NCBI GenBank assembly: GCA_037576215.1
Contig: JBANDB010000001.1
Span: 7,378,001 to 7,442,000, forward strand
Length of the DNA: 64,000 bases
Source: Armillaria gallica
Lineage: Eukaryota > Basidiomycota > Agaricomycetes > Agaricales > Physalacriaceae
Direction of reading: 5' to 3'
The position numbers and the translations under genes were made by a program. This document shows positions 33,122 through 43,757 of the stretch, one piece after another (within the stretch, counting starts at the first letter, position 1; every line of letters starts with the position of its first letter). The notes beneath the pieces are model-generated. The model worked only from the letters and a program-made list of their open reading frames with translations. It was not told the origin of the DNA and did not search any database.

Positions 33122-36100
33122 TGTTAGGCCTGGTGAAGAGACTCTGTGTGTGCAAGCTAGAAATGCAACAGTGTCAAAAACACGGATCACACCCACACCC
33201 AACACTACACACACAAACCCTCAAGTTTGTTGGGGGATTCTGATGTGATAGAAGCAGATAGAAACACAAGAACCAAACTCTCAAAATATAAGATACACCA
33301 GTATAGTGATAGCACCCATCAAGTATCTAGATCTCTCTAAGTCCAAAGGCTTTTAATAACAAGAGGAGCAACAGTTGTCACTAGGCCTCAAGGCAAGGTG
33401 TAGTACAATACACACAATGTCAAGAGACATACACAAAACCCTCACAAAGTCTAGAGTGACACACAGAATGACTTCAAACAACTTATAACACAGGACACAG
33501 GACACATGACTCAAAGCTTTGCACTCCAAGCAGAAACACTTCACACAATCTTCCACTAAAGCCACAGGATTCAAACCCATGTGCTCAAGCTTCCAAACCA
33601 ATCATAGATCCACAGGTTTCTAACCTATGTGATCCAGAGACACAGAAAACCTTATAAAACCCCATCCGCAAGCTACAGGGTTTGAACCTATGCCACTTGG
33701 GAAATATATACCCTTAAGTGAGCACTAATCAAGCTAAAGGGTTTGAACCTCTGCCACCTGTAGTGCCTCGTGTCACATGAAACCCTCAAAGCACAAGAGC
33801 GCATCCTCAATGATACTAAACTCTTCTTCTCAGGTCAGAGCACAAGTCACCCAACCAATTAACAGTCACACAAGTGCCACATTAGCTTTCTATGCCTTGT
33901 GTGCAACTCAATTCACTCGATATGATATCAATTCTAGGTATATTCTCTTGCTCGAAGTTACAAACTAATCCTGAAGCTATGGCATCAAGCTGGAGGCTTG
34001 CATGTGACTACAACGGGGGTCCAAAACTTGTACACTATAATTACACTGCACTATTTATCTATTCTACATTCTACAAATTAACAGTACCATTTTTAGTATC
34101 ATTTAGGTTGCTGAGCTCCTTCACTTGCATCCCACATTGATGAGCCTCCAGGCTCTGTATGCTCATAAATTTGTGGATCTATAATGATCTAGTGGCATTC
34201 TGCCCCTTCTGAACTTCCATATCAAACCACAGCCATGATTGTCAGGCACTTTGATCCTGAATCCTATTATGCAACTCTAATGACAAGTTAGTGAACTATT
34301 ATAATTTGCTACAGTCAGCAGCAGTTAAAGCCTTACCAAGGCTGTTTACTTTGCACAGTTCATAGCTTAGTAAATGTGCAGGAAGTTCACATTGCAGCAG
34401 CATTGCACAGTAACTGAAGCTACATGCACAGTTATGCGCAGCTATGCACAGTTGCTGACAGATCTCAACTCAGCATTAGTAAAGAAAGGACAAGAATACT
34501 CTATTGCATAGTAAATAGTTCACTTGTGTTGCAAATTCACAGGGCAAGGACAAATGTAGCTTACTTACAAGGAATTCTCAAAGTAGTATAAAAGTAGCTA
34601 ACTAAAAGTACATGAGAGAGAAGGAGATGAACCCCAGGGAGTTACTTGCCCACAAGTACACTACCTTACACACCTCCCAGATCCAATACACACACCCAAA
34701 GTTATTGCTTCTCTACTGTTCATTAGAGAAATAACACTTAGTGAACTTTCCCTTTGCTAATAAAAGTTAGCTATAACTTTGCATGCTTACCTCTTCTCCG
34801 AAAACTTCGCTAGGAAACCTTTACTGGTTACCCTTGTGAAGCATCCTTGATGTTTTAAGTTCGCTTACATACCTGTGCGCTTTAAAGAGCAATCCGCAGC
34901 TAGGATTGAAGCCCTTTAGCCACTAACAACCCAGTACAACTGTTTCTGAACTTTGGAAACAACACCACTTAACTCTTATAGAGTTAGACACCTTGGGGCC
35001 TAGCTACCTTTCTCATAGAAGGAAAGTTCGCTACCATTGCCCTTTTAACTCAACTCAAGATTAGTACTGACTTGCTTGATATTAGGATCATTTAGAGCTA
35101 TATCTTGCTTGCACATATGTTATCTTGGACAAAACCTCACTCACATCTAGGGCACTAGCTTTGTTAACTCACATAGAGTTTCCCAACTGAATCCACAGCC
35201 AGGATTTCAACACCATATAGTTTGGGCCACATCTAGGTCACCCCTGCTCAGCATACATCCACATTTACACATCCCTTCCCTTCTAGGAAAGTTCACATAC
35301 ATACCTTGAGCCTCTGAATAGCCTTCAGAGAATCATAACAAAGCATAGCAATACTTCGCTACACTACCAGGAAGCTATAGTCACCACATGGAGGTGCAAG
35401 ACTAGACTCACTAGAACCTGTCTTCAGATTCTGTGTTTGACTACACTCACTGTTACAGGTCTTGTGTTTTCTGCCTGCAGGAGTCTATTAGGTTCATCAG
35501 CATATGTCGCCATTATCATGCCATAGCTTGGCACTGACTCAGGAGTCTGGTCCAGGGCCAGATCCTGTCTCTGAGTGTTGTGATGTCAGTTAACAGTGCT
35601 ATTACACATGTACTGATGTCAGTTGCTATCTCCTCAGAGTTGCAGCCTAGCACACAACTCTTATTCCACTTCATAATATTCTCTTAGGGAATTCTATTGT
35701 AGTGAAGGCAACAAGCTCCTTGTCTAGGCCTCAGGTGCTTCAGCTGAAGTTAGAAACTCTGGATTTACTTGAGTTCTGATATCACAAGGTCTAGAGCTCT
35801 AGGTTCTGGATCTGCTAGGCCTTGTGCATCATAGATCAATGTTGCACAAAGTCTTAATTATCTCCCAAGCATGTCCTGCTCTATTCTTAGCATGCACATG
35901 CTATGCCCTGTCAGAGCACTTAGTGTCAAGCACTGGGATTTTATACATAGTACAGCCCTTCTAGTACCATGCTAGTGAGGTGGAGTAAAGTCCAGTATGT
36001 ATAAACTTAGCTTGAAGCTGAGGATACTACAGCAAGAGCTATGCTACTTATATACTGAAGTCCATGTGCTAAATATAACTGTATGTCAACGTATAGAATG

Positions 36101-36279
36101 AAGGAAACAATGCAGTAGGTAGACAACCATCATGAGCCGTAGTACAATTGCTGAAGTCATTCAGTATAGTTGTGGCAATTGGGCCGGTTGCCTATAGATA
36201 AGATCAGGATAAGGGAAGCACTGAAGATAAGATAGGCACTGAGTGATAAGATAGGCAAAAAGTGGGAAAAATCATAACA
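33122..36279 (-). repeat. Gypsy-2 5' LTR, interrupted by R3
   Basis: TGTTAGGCC at 33122-33130 is the LTR start; homology to the left LTR resumes with GCTAGTGAGGTGG near 35968 and runs to ATAACA at 36279. About 120 bp of LTR between these points is replaced by R3 copy 2. TATA box (minus strand) at 36048-36054 and self-primer site at 36007-36019. Confidence 0.65.
33131..35967. repeat. Long repeat R3, copy 2
   Basis: Starts TGGTGAAGAGACTCTG; collinear with 23656-25320 except for about 1.35 kb of extra, non-coding sequence near 34110-35480. Copy 2 ends inside the Gypsy-2 LTR, a little before the point where copy 1 runs out. No target duplication identified. Confidence 0.5.
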
Positions 36280-36284
36280 CCTAC

Positions 36285-39067
36285 CCTCTTTGCTGGAATT
36301 TAGCTGTGCCTCCCCCTTGGTCCTTCATTTCAAACTACCAGAGCATAAATTAGTATCTCCAGGATTCTTCCTAGTGGCCTCAAGGTGGTACTGGGATGTC
36401 GGCCTGGCACACTGGGTAGGTAGGTAGGTCAGCCTAGCAGGCCTGAAAAAAAAAAGTTGACCCTTCATATTAGGATCTAAAAACAAGTTTTTGAAGGATA
36501 TTTTGAATGAATCATGATGCAATATATACCACAATACATTCTACTTACCACTGAGAATATGATAGCTGGTGTTACAACATCTTCACCACAGTCTTTGGCA
36601 TCAATACTTACTGCATTGTGATGATGTCATATGTCTTATTGACAACTTATTGAACTAATTTTGAAGTACAAGTCCAATAGAATGCAAATTGTGCTCAATA
36701 GATTGGAATATCCATTATGCAGGCATTTTTGTGTGGAAAATGGGCTAAAAAGTGAAAAAATAAACTTATATTAGGTGAAATGACATCATATAGGTTATGT
36801 GAATGTAGGTAGGTCCAGTGCTAATGCATGAAGATATTGGTCTTTGTGGGAGCATTGACCAATCTGGTTGTCAGAACACATACATCAGTGTGAGTGGTGT
36901 TCTATTCCATGAAGTAACTGTCCCATAATTGAGGATCGAAGCAGAATTCAATGGTCACAGGTGCCTCCACAAGTGGAGAAGGCAAGTCAGGATCATTGAT
37001 CAAATCCTGACTTCAAGACTTCAGATCCTGAGGTAGGCCCAGCTAGGGGGGACAACGATGCCAGATGGCTCCTTGGGCCATGCTCACCATCAGGGATATG
37101 AAACTTGACAGTGGACCATTTAACCACTGAATTCTGAACAAGCTTCCAGACTGTTGTGAGGATCCATCAGGTATCTCCCATTCAAGCTGTACAAAGCAAA
37201 CACACTGTCCCAATCAATTGGTTTCCAGCTGGGGACATATCAGTAAATATTTAACAAATTAAAGTTAAGTGCAGTGGTAAAATTACATTGCTGGGCTGTT
37301 GTCATTGTTCTCTATGATGTGTACTCATCAACTATCGAGAAATGTATCACCTGGACCCATTGGTTGGGAATCCAGAGGAAATAGATGGAATGAATGTAAG
37401 GATAAGATTATTGGAGGAGTTTGTGTGCATGGAATGGTTTAGAGGTGAAAGTTCATTAATTATGCTGAGCTTTATTTTGAATAGAATGGAAGTTGAATGG
37501 ACAAGGGTGAACACACCTTAGATCAGAGTGTAGTTATACTAGGCTGTATCGTTCCTTGAATCCAGTTTATAAGTGGGAGAGTCTTGAAGACTACTGGAGG
37601 ATATACATTTATATTATCAAATACTAAATATCAAGATGTTTTCTAACTCTTTACAGTTGCATTTGGTTCATACTGCTTTGATGATGTCTTTTGACACTGC
37701 AAATATGCACCTTGCTATTGCCAATGAACCTTGAATGGACTGTGAAAATGTTTCATATCCATAGGTATTGAAGGATCCTATTGGTGCATGACATATCTTG
37801 GACAAGCACAGGTAGTTTATGCTGAATGGCTTGGCATAAAACACGATGCTGCATTCATCTGGGATACCTGGAGTATCTGTGGGTGTTTCTTATTTTGGTC
37901 CTCCTTTTTGTGAGTCGGCATTGAGTGGTAAGTGGATGACATGATGCAGCTTATGGAATATGAATGTTCCAACTGCTCATTATAGGAAGTGTTTTCGATA
38001 GATGAGCAGTTATTGGGGCCCTTGCTTCAAGATATAAAAGTGTGGTATCTGTTGCATTAGAATTAGTCTTAGTACTTGCAAAGGCAGATAGAAACTACCA
38101 ATCATACAAGGATATCTTATCAATATTTCATTGTTTGGAATTTTGACCACATGGGATGGGACAATAGAGCACTGTATGAATGAGAGAGAAGGCCCAACTG
38201 TGCCAACACTGCGATCCTATGGAGTTAAAATGTTGGCTAGTGAGGAAAACATACAAAGTTTGATAGTCTTTGTGCAGCTAAAAATTCCAGAATTCTCCTT
38301 GAACCATGCTGGAAGAGGATGCCAGCCCAGGACTGAGATCAATGATGAAATGTACATGGAAGCTCACATGAATGGTTCAGAGCAAGGCAAAATGATACTG
38401 AGACTCCCAATGTATCAAATGGTGCCCTTATTCACAAAGTACTTCCACTGCAATGAAACTGAAGGAGATTCACAGGACCTCGACATTTACTGTCTCCATC
38501 TCTTTCTCTTCCTCTCATAGTGACCACTGACAGGGGTGGTCACTGGTGCCTTTGAAGAGTCTTTCAGCAATGAAAGCCAGCTCAAAGTGTGGGCCCCCAA
38601 TTTTCTTGACAAGAATGAATTCAGCCTGAGGATAGAGGCCTAGTTGGGACCAAAAGACACTGTAAAATGATACAGTGAGGTACATCGTCTTGTTGCCATA
38701 CCACTGGGTTGCTGCTGATGATGTCAATATAGATTAACCACTTGACTTGGGGCTACCAGGCTGCTATGTCAACACTAGTCAGCCACAGGGTGTCATTTAG
38801 ACTGGGACCAGTCTGCCATATCAGGGATGTTGTTGGCAAGTGAGAAACATGATAGATGGAAAACAGCAAGCTGGCTAAGTTACAGGACCCATGAAGATTC
38901 TTGCTAGAGCTGGGTGCATCACCAGGCTGTGATCCTTTTTTGTCTTGCTGGACATGCTATACAACTCCAGCGAGTCTCTCCTCTTCCTGAACACTGATCA
39001 CACTGCACCGGTCAGAGCCTGCATCTCAATTTCAAATACCTGAGTGAGACCTTGATGGCTGCTCAGC
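36285..39067. other. CpG-poor intergenic DNA, no recognised gene
   Basis: About 2.8 kb right of Gypsy-2. The longest open frame (38131-38520, plus, 129 codons) is not recognised and has no supporting features. AT-rich with almost no CG, like the left flank of Gypsy-2. Confidence 0.4.
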
Positions 39068-39480
39068 ATTATAAATGCAAAACTTTTCTAATAGCAATTC
39101 CATTTAATAGACACTTGATTTCAGCACCTCAGGCCTCAGAATTCCAACCTCCATGGAAGGTTATATGCATATTTAACTGTACTATGTGTCTCTGTTTTCT
39201 TGTCTTAGCGTCATTCTAATCTTCCTGCTAGCACTCCTTTACAGGTCACTGGCCAGTAAAGGACCTGGTATGCATTCTCCCAACATGTATTCAGACAAGA
39301 TCTTTCTCAATGACCAACTATGAAGAGAAGAGTAAATGAAAGCAAATTGCAGAACTACTAAAATGGCAAGTCTTCCCTTTACCATGTGTTGTATTTGTAC
39401 TCACATTCTCCTCCAGGATGCCTAATCTCACTACTCTGAATCTCAACTTTGTGAGTGCCCTTCACTTCATTTTTGTAACA
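39068..39480 (+). pseudogene. Decayed partial copy of the F-box/LRR-like locus
   Basis: Aligns with 62095-62290 and then 62850-63025, with about 490-570 bp deleted between. Shared text includes AATAGCAATTCC, GCTGGCCAG, AGAGAAGAGTAAA and ATGCCTAATCT/ACGCCTAATCT. Differences are mostly CG in the right copy against TG or CA here. The coding remnants correspond to the KRSELIAELLKR and TPNLTTLNLNF parts. Confidence 0.65.
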
Positions 39481-42400
39481 TCAGAGTCTTCCTGTGATGA
39501 AAATTAAGGCAAGGGCCATCTGCTTTGAAGCAACAAGAGGTGAGAAACTTGTGGTATGGCCATAGCATGTCTTTACAAATAGACAAGAATCATTTCAAAT
39601 GTTCTGTCAGACTTTAAGTTAAGAACACAGCAGATGACAGAAAACAGTCACCACTGGAAAGTTCAACAAGGAGGCAAAGAAAAATAGACACAAGTCATCT
39701 CGGTTCCAGACCATTTTGTCCATGTTGGTCAGTAATAAGCAATTTCAGTGGGGCACTAGAAATTCAGTGTGGTCACCTGCCTGGTACCATGCAACAATTC
39801 CATGGTTGAACTTGTACCTTGACTCTACATATATACTATACAACACTAAGAATGATTTGCTAAATATATTATTACGTTCATTTCATGTTCATTGGTGAGT
39901 TCTCTGCAAAAAGATACCCTAGTTAGATAATGATTTCAAAGCTCAACTTCAGCTAATTCAAGGTTTTAGAGCTTTGAGTCCTTGATACCTAGGTGGAATT
40001 GGATCTGAAATGCAAGTACCTACAATTATGAGATGGTGAAATACCTGAACTATAGTATATTCTCTCACTAACCACTTGAAGATGTTACAATAACGATGCT
40101 CCAGTGTTATAGACATCAATTAACAGTCAAATTTGTGACAATTTAGCTTTGATGGTTCAAATACTACCTAAATGATCAAAGGTAAATCCACTTACAAATA
40201 TTGCTTCCTTACTAGTGGGTGAGGGCCAACACATCTGCATGGCAGGTCTGAGTCCTATGTTTTTTTTCTTTTATGTTTAATACTATTTATCTGCTACTTT
40301 AATATATATACAAGGTGCTGCACTTGTGCTCATCTATAAATAAAATGATCCTGTGTTTTGCCAGATATGTTCTGCATGAGGTTTATGTTGACAGTTATCC
40401 CTTCTCTATGTGCACCTCTTGCTTGCACTATCCCATCGTTGAACCATACTCTGCCATCTAGGTCAATGAATCTAGAGGTGAAATGTCCATTACCATAGTA
40501 CACTATTCTAGATAGGCAGTACAACATGGCAGTGCCATTTACCACAATACTTATATTGAGATCAGGTGATATAGTTGTAAAGGTGACCACAACATTTAAC
40601 AAAGGAGGGGCATACATGTACCTGTGACTTTCCACCATGTCAGACACACATACATTGCAGGATGCCATGGCTCAGGGATGCATCTTGCCTTGCATTTCTC
40701 AATAAACTACTGAATGGAACATGTATCACATTTCCCAGGCTCCAATACACAACTCATCTTGGAGGACTGCACGATGTCATGACCATTACTGCAAGTGTAA
40801 TGTATGGAGTCAAATGCAACAGTACCACTGCATCATTTCAACATAACTGCTTTGGCACTTGTCTCTATCCCAAACACAAAAGAGGTAGGGAATGCTCTAT
40901 TTGTTCATAAATGTTAATAAAGGATTACCATCTGATGAACCATGATCCCATTGAGTGTGACTATACCCATTTAGGGTTCCCGGTTTTGGAAGGCATATCC
41001 CAGTGGCAGGGGTTCTTTTTTAGTTATCTGACTGGCTCTCAGCTGCTGCCTATGACACCTCTGCAGTGCATACCCACAAGCCCCAGCAACCGCCTCCAGA
41101 TGTCGCTCCATCTTTCTGATATCCTCATTCCAGGTTAGCAGACCAGCACAGCCTATATTCTGACTTTTAAAATCAGAACAGAATTGCTTGCACAAATTGA
41201 CATGTGCTGGAGACCTGATTCTTAGGCTATATATTTGACAGATAAGGGAAGGACCACTTACTGCCCATTTACTGAGTGCTTGTGACTGAACAAGTGGAGC
41301 CATATCCCCGTAGTAGTCTCTATTTGGATCTGAGCAGGTGTAATGTATGTCATTGTAGGTGCCTTTCTATTGAAATGATCATAGAGAAGGAACCCTCCCA
41401 CATGGAGTGGTAAAGTCGGTCTGGGAGTCTGAAGTCCAAAAATAGGTGGAAATTTGATATTCATGTTGTGCCTCTTGATGATCAACCACAAGCACCACTG
41501 ATGACCTCAATGCCCTTCAAGAGGATTCAGTAGCAACATCCAAGCCTTTGGAGATGGCCTATTTTACTCTCTTACTCTGTGACATGTGACATGACCAGAT
41601 TGTATGCATGCATTTGCTTCTTTTTTCCTTACTCTCATATGCAGCCATGACACTGCAGAACCTATAGCAGCAGTATCCACCCACCTGTACATGCATAAAT
41701 TCTCATCTCATTCAGTGGTTCTTCAGCTTGAAGATTCTTGTGACAAATTCCTTCCCATTGAACATGGTATATACATTTTCCAACTTTGCTTCAGCATTGT
41801 TTGAACTGTATCTAGCTCATAACTGTTGCCTTTGTTGTATACTGACTGTGGCTATGATAGGCTGGCCTGAGTATGTGTGATTGAACTGCCTTCAGGCACT
41901 GTTTTTATCTGTGCACATATTAGATTTTTGTCTTTCTTGCATAGGTGAAATGCTAGGCATCTCCAATGTTATATCAAATTTGGAGCCTAGGTAGTACCTA
42001 TGGCCATGGTGTGTACTTGTCCCAAATTGTATTCAATGTTCTGAACAATATCTAGGTTGGCTCTGCAATTGCTCCTTGGCAACTCTCTATCTCCTGAGTC
42101 CAACACGTTCTCCGCAGAAGGTGACCATCCACTCCACCTTGAGGATCATTCCATCAAAACTTTATGTGGCTGCAAAGAATGCATTGGCAATGATCGCCTT
42201 TTTCATAGTAGAAAAGGCATTGTGGGGTACTTTGGAGTTTGTGGTGTTGTAGTACTGGTATGTTCTTTAGTACACTGTCACTTTGATGCCACTGAGATTG
42301 ATTCAGCATTGTGTTCTAAGTCAAAGTGAGGTAATGCAAGCATCAATTTGGCAGGGTGATGACTGTTACAAATAGTTACTAGTGAGTTTTATTCTGTCTC

Positions 42401-42616
42401 CCTTGCCACTGTATCTTGACTCTCATCATAGCTATCAGCAACAGCTAGGATGCCCTTTTCAATGCTTGAGGCCATCATCTCATCTGTGTGCTGCTCTTCA
42501 TAAGTGCACTCATGTCCTTGCTCAGGCAGCTAGCATAGACAGCATTGCGAGTCTGGTACTTGCCTTCACAGGCATCAATGGCGAAATAAATATCCTCAGG
42601 AAAATAGGTGCACAGA
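39481..42616. other. CpG-poor intergenic DNA, mostly unassigned
   Basis: Only one recognisable remnant (40330-40668). Plus-strand frames at 40662-40910 and 42057-42329 are not recognised. The right end is the Gypsy-3 target site CAACC (42617-42621). Confidence 0.4.
40330..40668 (-). pseudogene. Possible transposon-associated ORF fragment
   Basis: A 112-codon frame ending with IVYYGNGHFTSRFIDLDGRV and WFNDGI, then ARGAHREG. The H-F-T-S-R...W-x-H/N-D-G-I arrangement is, from memory, common near the C-terminus of repetitive hypothetical proteins in mushroom genomes, where it resembles the His/Asp box of Ulp1/USP-type peptidases. This is weak recognition. The surrounding DNA is decayed, so it is most likely a remnant. 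Confidence 0.3.
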
Positions 42617-42621
42617 CAACC

Positions 42622-43006
42622 TGTTACGATTTATTCATTTTTCCATGCCTCGGCACCACGGCATCATGGCACCTCGGCATTACGTGATAAATCACAACTC
42701 GTATGACACTTATTTAATGGCTGGTAACCTCATGGTTTCCATCCTGAAACGATTGATTGACAGATGGACAAGTAGATACAAACACTAGACGAACCAGTAT
42801 ATAAGTAGAGCAGCTCTCAGCCATGTACCCTAGCTTCGAGCTACAACTAATTGTATGGACTTATTCTCTCCTCTTAAACGAGTCTAGAGCTTAACGTGTT
42901 TACCGCTTCGCTGTAGCAAACTCCACGGTCCTGTCGGCCTGCCCAAAGTGAGAGGCAGTGCATTGGCAGTGCGCCTTGTTTGTTATTCCCAAGTCCGGTC
43001 CTAACA
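42622..43006 (+). repeat. Gypsy-3 5' LTR
   Basis: 385 bp, about 97% identical by eye to 57778-58162. Contains TATATAA at 42798-42804 and the self-primer site at 42832-42843. Confidence 0.92.
42798..42843 (+). promoter_or_regulatory. Gypsy-3 TATA box and putative 5' transcript end (self-primer)
   Basis: TATATAA (42798-42804) lies 34 nt before AGCTTCGAGCTA (42832-42843). If transcription starts around 42830, the RNA would begin with this stretch, which is the exact reverse complement of the PBS at 43009-43020. Tf1 and related elements prime reverse transcription this way. Confidence 0.65.
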
Positions 43007-43008
43007 GT

Positions 43009-43020
43009 TAGCTCGAAGCT
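43009..43020 (+). promoter_or_regulatory. Gypsy-3 PBS, complementary to its own LTR leader
   Basis: TAGCTCGAAGCT starts two bases after the LTR end. Twelve of twelve bases pair with 42832-42843. No TGG start as expected for a tRNA 3' end. Confidence 0.7.
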
Positions 43021-43117
43021 TTCTACTATATCTCCTAATGCTTGCCATGGAGATCTCTTATGCCCTTGAACCGAAACCGACACACCCCTGCACCCAAGAA
43101 TCGAAGAAAGAACCCTG

Positions 43118-43267
43118 ATGAGAAATACGAAGCTAGACCTCGTCATCGATGACCGACCAACTGAAAAGGAAGAAAACACCCTAAACGACCCCAGAGACGA
43201 CTATGACCATGAAGGGCCATACGACTATTGCGGATACGACGACTACAGTTGCAATATCGACTGAATC
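43118..43267 (+). CDS. Small acidic, Tyr-rich ORF 0 of Gypsy-3
   Basis: A 49-codon ORF starting MRNTKLDLVIDDRPTEKEE and ending in a Tyr/Asp-rich tail (YDYCGYDDYSCNID). Gypsy-1 has the same tail type in the same place (DYSYDYCGYCDYDDNID), and the TGA after NID is shared by both copies. It is in frame with ORF 1, so ORF 0 plus ORF 1 may once have been one protein with an acidic N-terminal domain and a membrane segment. Function unknown. Confidence 0.4.
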
Positions 43268-43333
43268 AGACCTGATAAGTGCACTCCTTGCTTACCACCT
43301 CTACCTCATACACCTACTCCTTCACAGACCCGT

Positions 43334-43513
43334 ATGCTCACGTGGCCCTCAGGAACAATCATCGCAATCGTCATCTCCGGAACCCTCCTTCTCACGTCCA
43401 TTGCAGGATTCCTTGTAATCAGCGGATACTTCCTCATTCAGAAAATCAAAGCATGGCGTATCCACCACATACAAGACCAAATCCCATCATGCCTTCCACC
43501 AACTCAGGCCTGA
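43334..43513 (+). CDS. Small membrane ORF 1 of Gypsy-3
   Basis: A 59-codon ORF: MLTWPSGTIIAIVISG, then a long hydrophobic segment to VISGYFLI (about residues 8-35), then a basic amphipathic tail (KIKAWRIHHIQDQIPS). Gypsy-1 keeps the ATG, the hydrophobic core and the tail. It overlaps ORF 2 by 25 bases. It reads as a single-pass membrane peptide with a cytosolic basic tail. No known retrotransposon protein matches that I can recall. Confidence 0.6.
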   Translation: MLTWPSGTIIAIVISGTLLLTSIAGFLVISGYFLIQKIKAWRIHHIQDQIPSCLPPTQA

Positions 43514-43605
43514 CCGACTACCAGCAGGCACTACTCCTGCTCACTATCATCTTCTTCTTCCTTGCCCACTACCAACTACAGGCACTGAGAAGAGACCTAC
43601 AATGA
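43489..43605 (+). CDS. Small membrane ORF 2 of Gypsy-3
   Basis: A 38-codon ORF, MPSTNSGLTDYQQ then ALLLLTIIFFFLAHYQLQAL and a basic end. Conserved with 18751-18861 in Gypsy-1. Its TGA overlaps the next ATG in the arrangement ATGA (43602-43605), typical of coupled termination and reinitiation. Confidence 0.6.
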   Translation: MPSTNSGLTDYQQALLLLTIIFFFLAHYQLQALRRDLQ

Positions 43606-43757
43606 CACACACAACAACTACGGCGCAACCAGAACCAGAATTAACCTGGGAAGAGGAAGTATACTTCATTATCCTCTTCTTTTGGTTACAGATCTTCATT
43701 TACCAGATACTTGCCTTATACGACAATATCTACCGAATTTGCCAAAGACAGTGCTGA
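43602..43757 (+). CDS. Small membrane ORF 3 of Gypsy-3
   Basis: A 51-codon ORF: Thr-rich start, then QPEPELTWEEEVYF, a hydrophobic segment (IILFFWLQIFIYQILALY) and RICQRQC. Conserved in Gypsy-1 although its ATG is lost there. The start overlaps ORF 2 (ATGA) and the stop overlaps gag (TGATG, 43755-43759). Confidence 0.6.
   Translation: MTHTTTTAQPEPELTWEEEVYFIILFFWLQIFIYQILALYDNIYRICQRQC

Larger units (their letters stand above)
9823..36279 (-). mobile_element. Gypsy-2: old, rearranged Ty3/Gypsy chromovirus (host of nested insertions)
   Basis: The ends are TGTTAGG at 9823 and ATAACA at 36279, flanked by CCTAC on both sides (9818-9822, 36280-36284). It reads on the minus strand: 5' LTR at the right, gag at 30707-33062, linker remnant at 23239-23650, RNase H-integrase-chromodomain at 19911-22344, and 3' LTR at the left split by Gypsy-1. 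PR and most of RT are missing. Foreign segments occupy 22345-23238, 23651-30300 and about 33131-35967. Coding parts contain many stops and are CpG-poor, so this is the oldest of the three Gypsy elements here. The element frame is firm because of the matching target duplication; the internal rearrangements are not fully resolved. Confidence 0.75.

Noticed and set aside
23656..35967. R3 copies as the two LTRs of one element carrying the permease gene
   Set aside because: The region between them contains the Gypsy-2 gag and PBS in Gypsy-2 orientation, and the copies have no matching target duplication. The copies are better treated as separate repeats or a recombination product.
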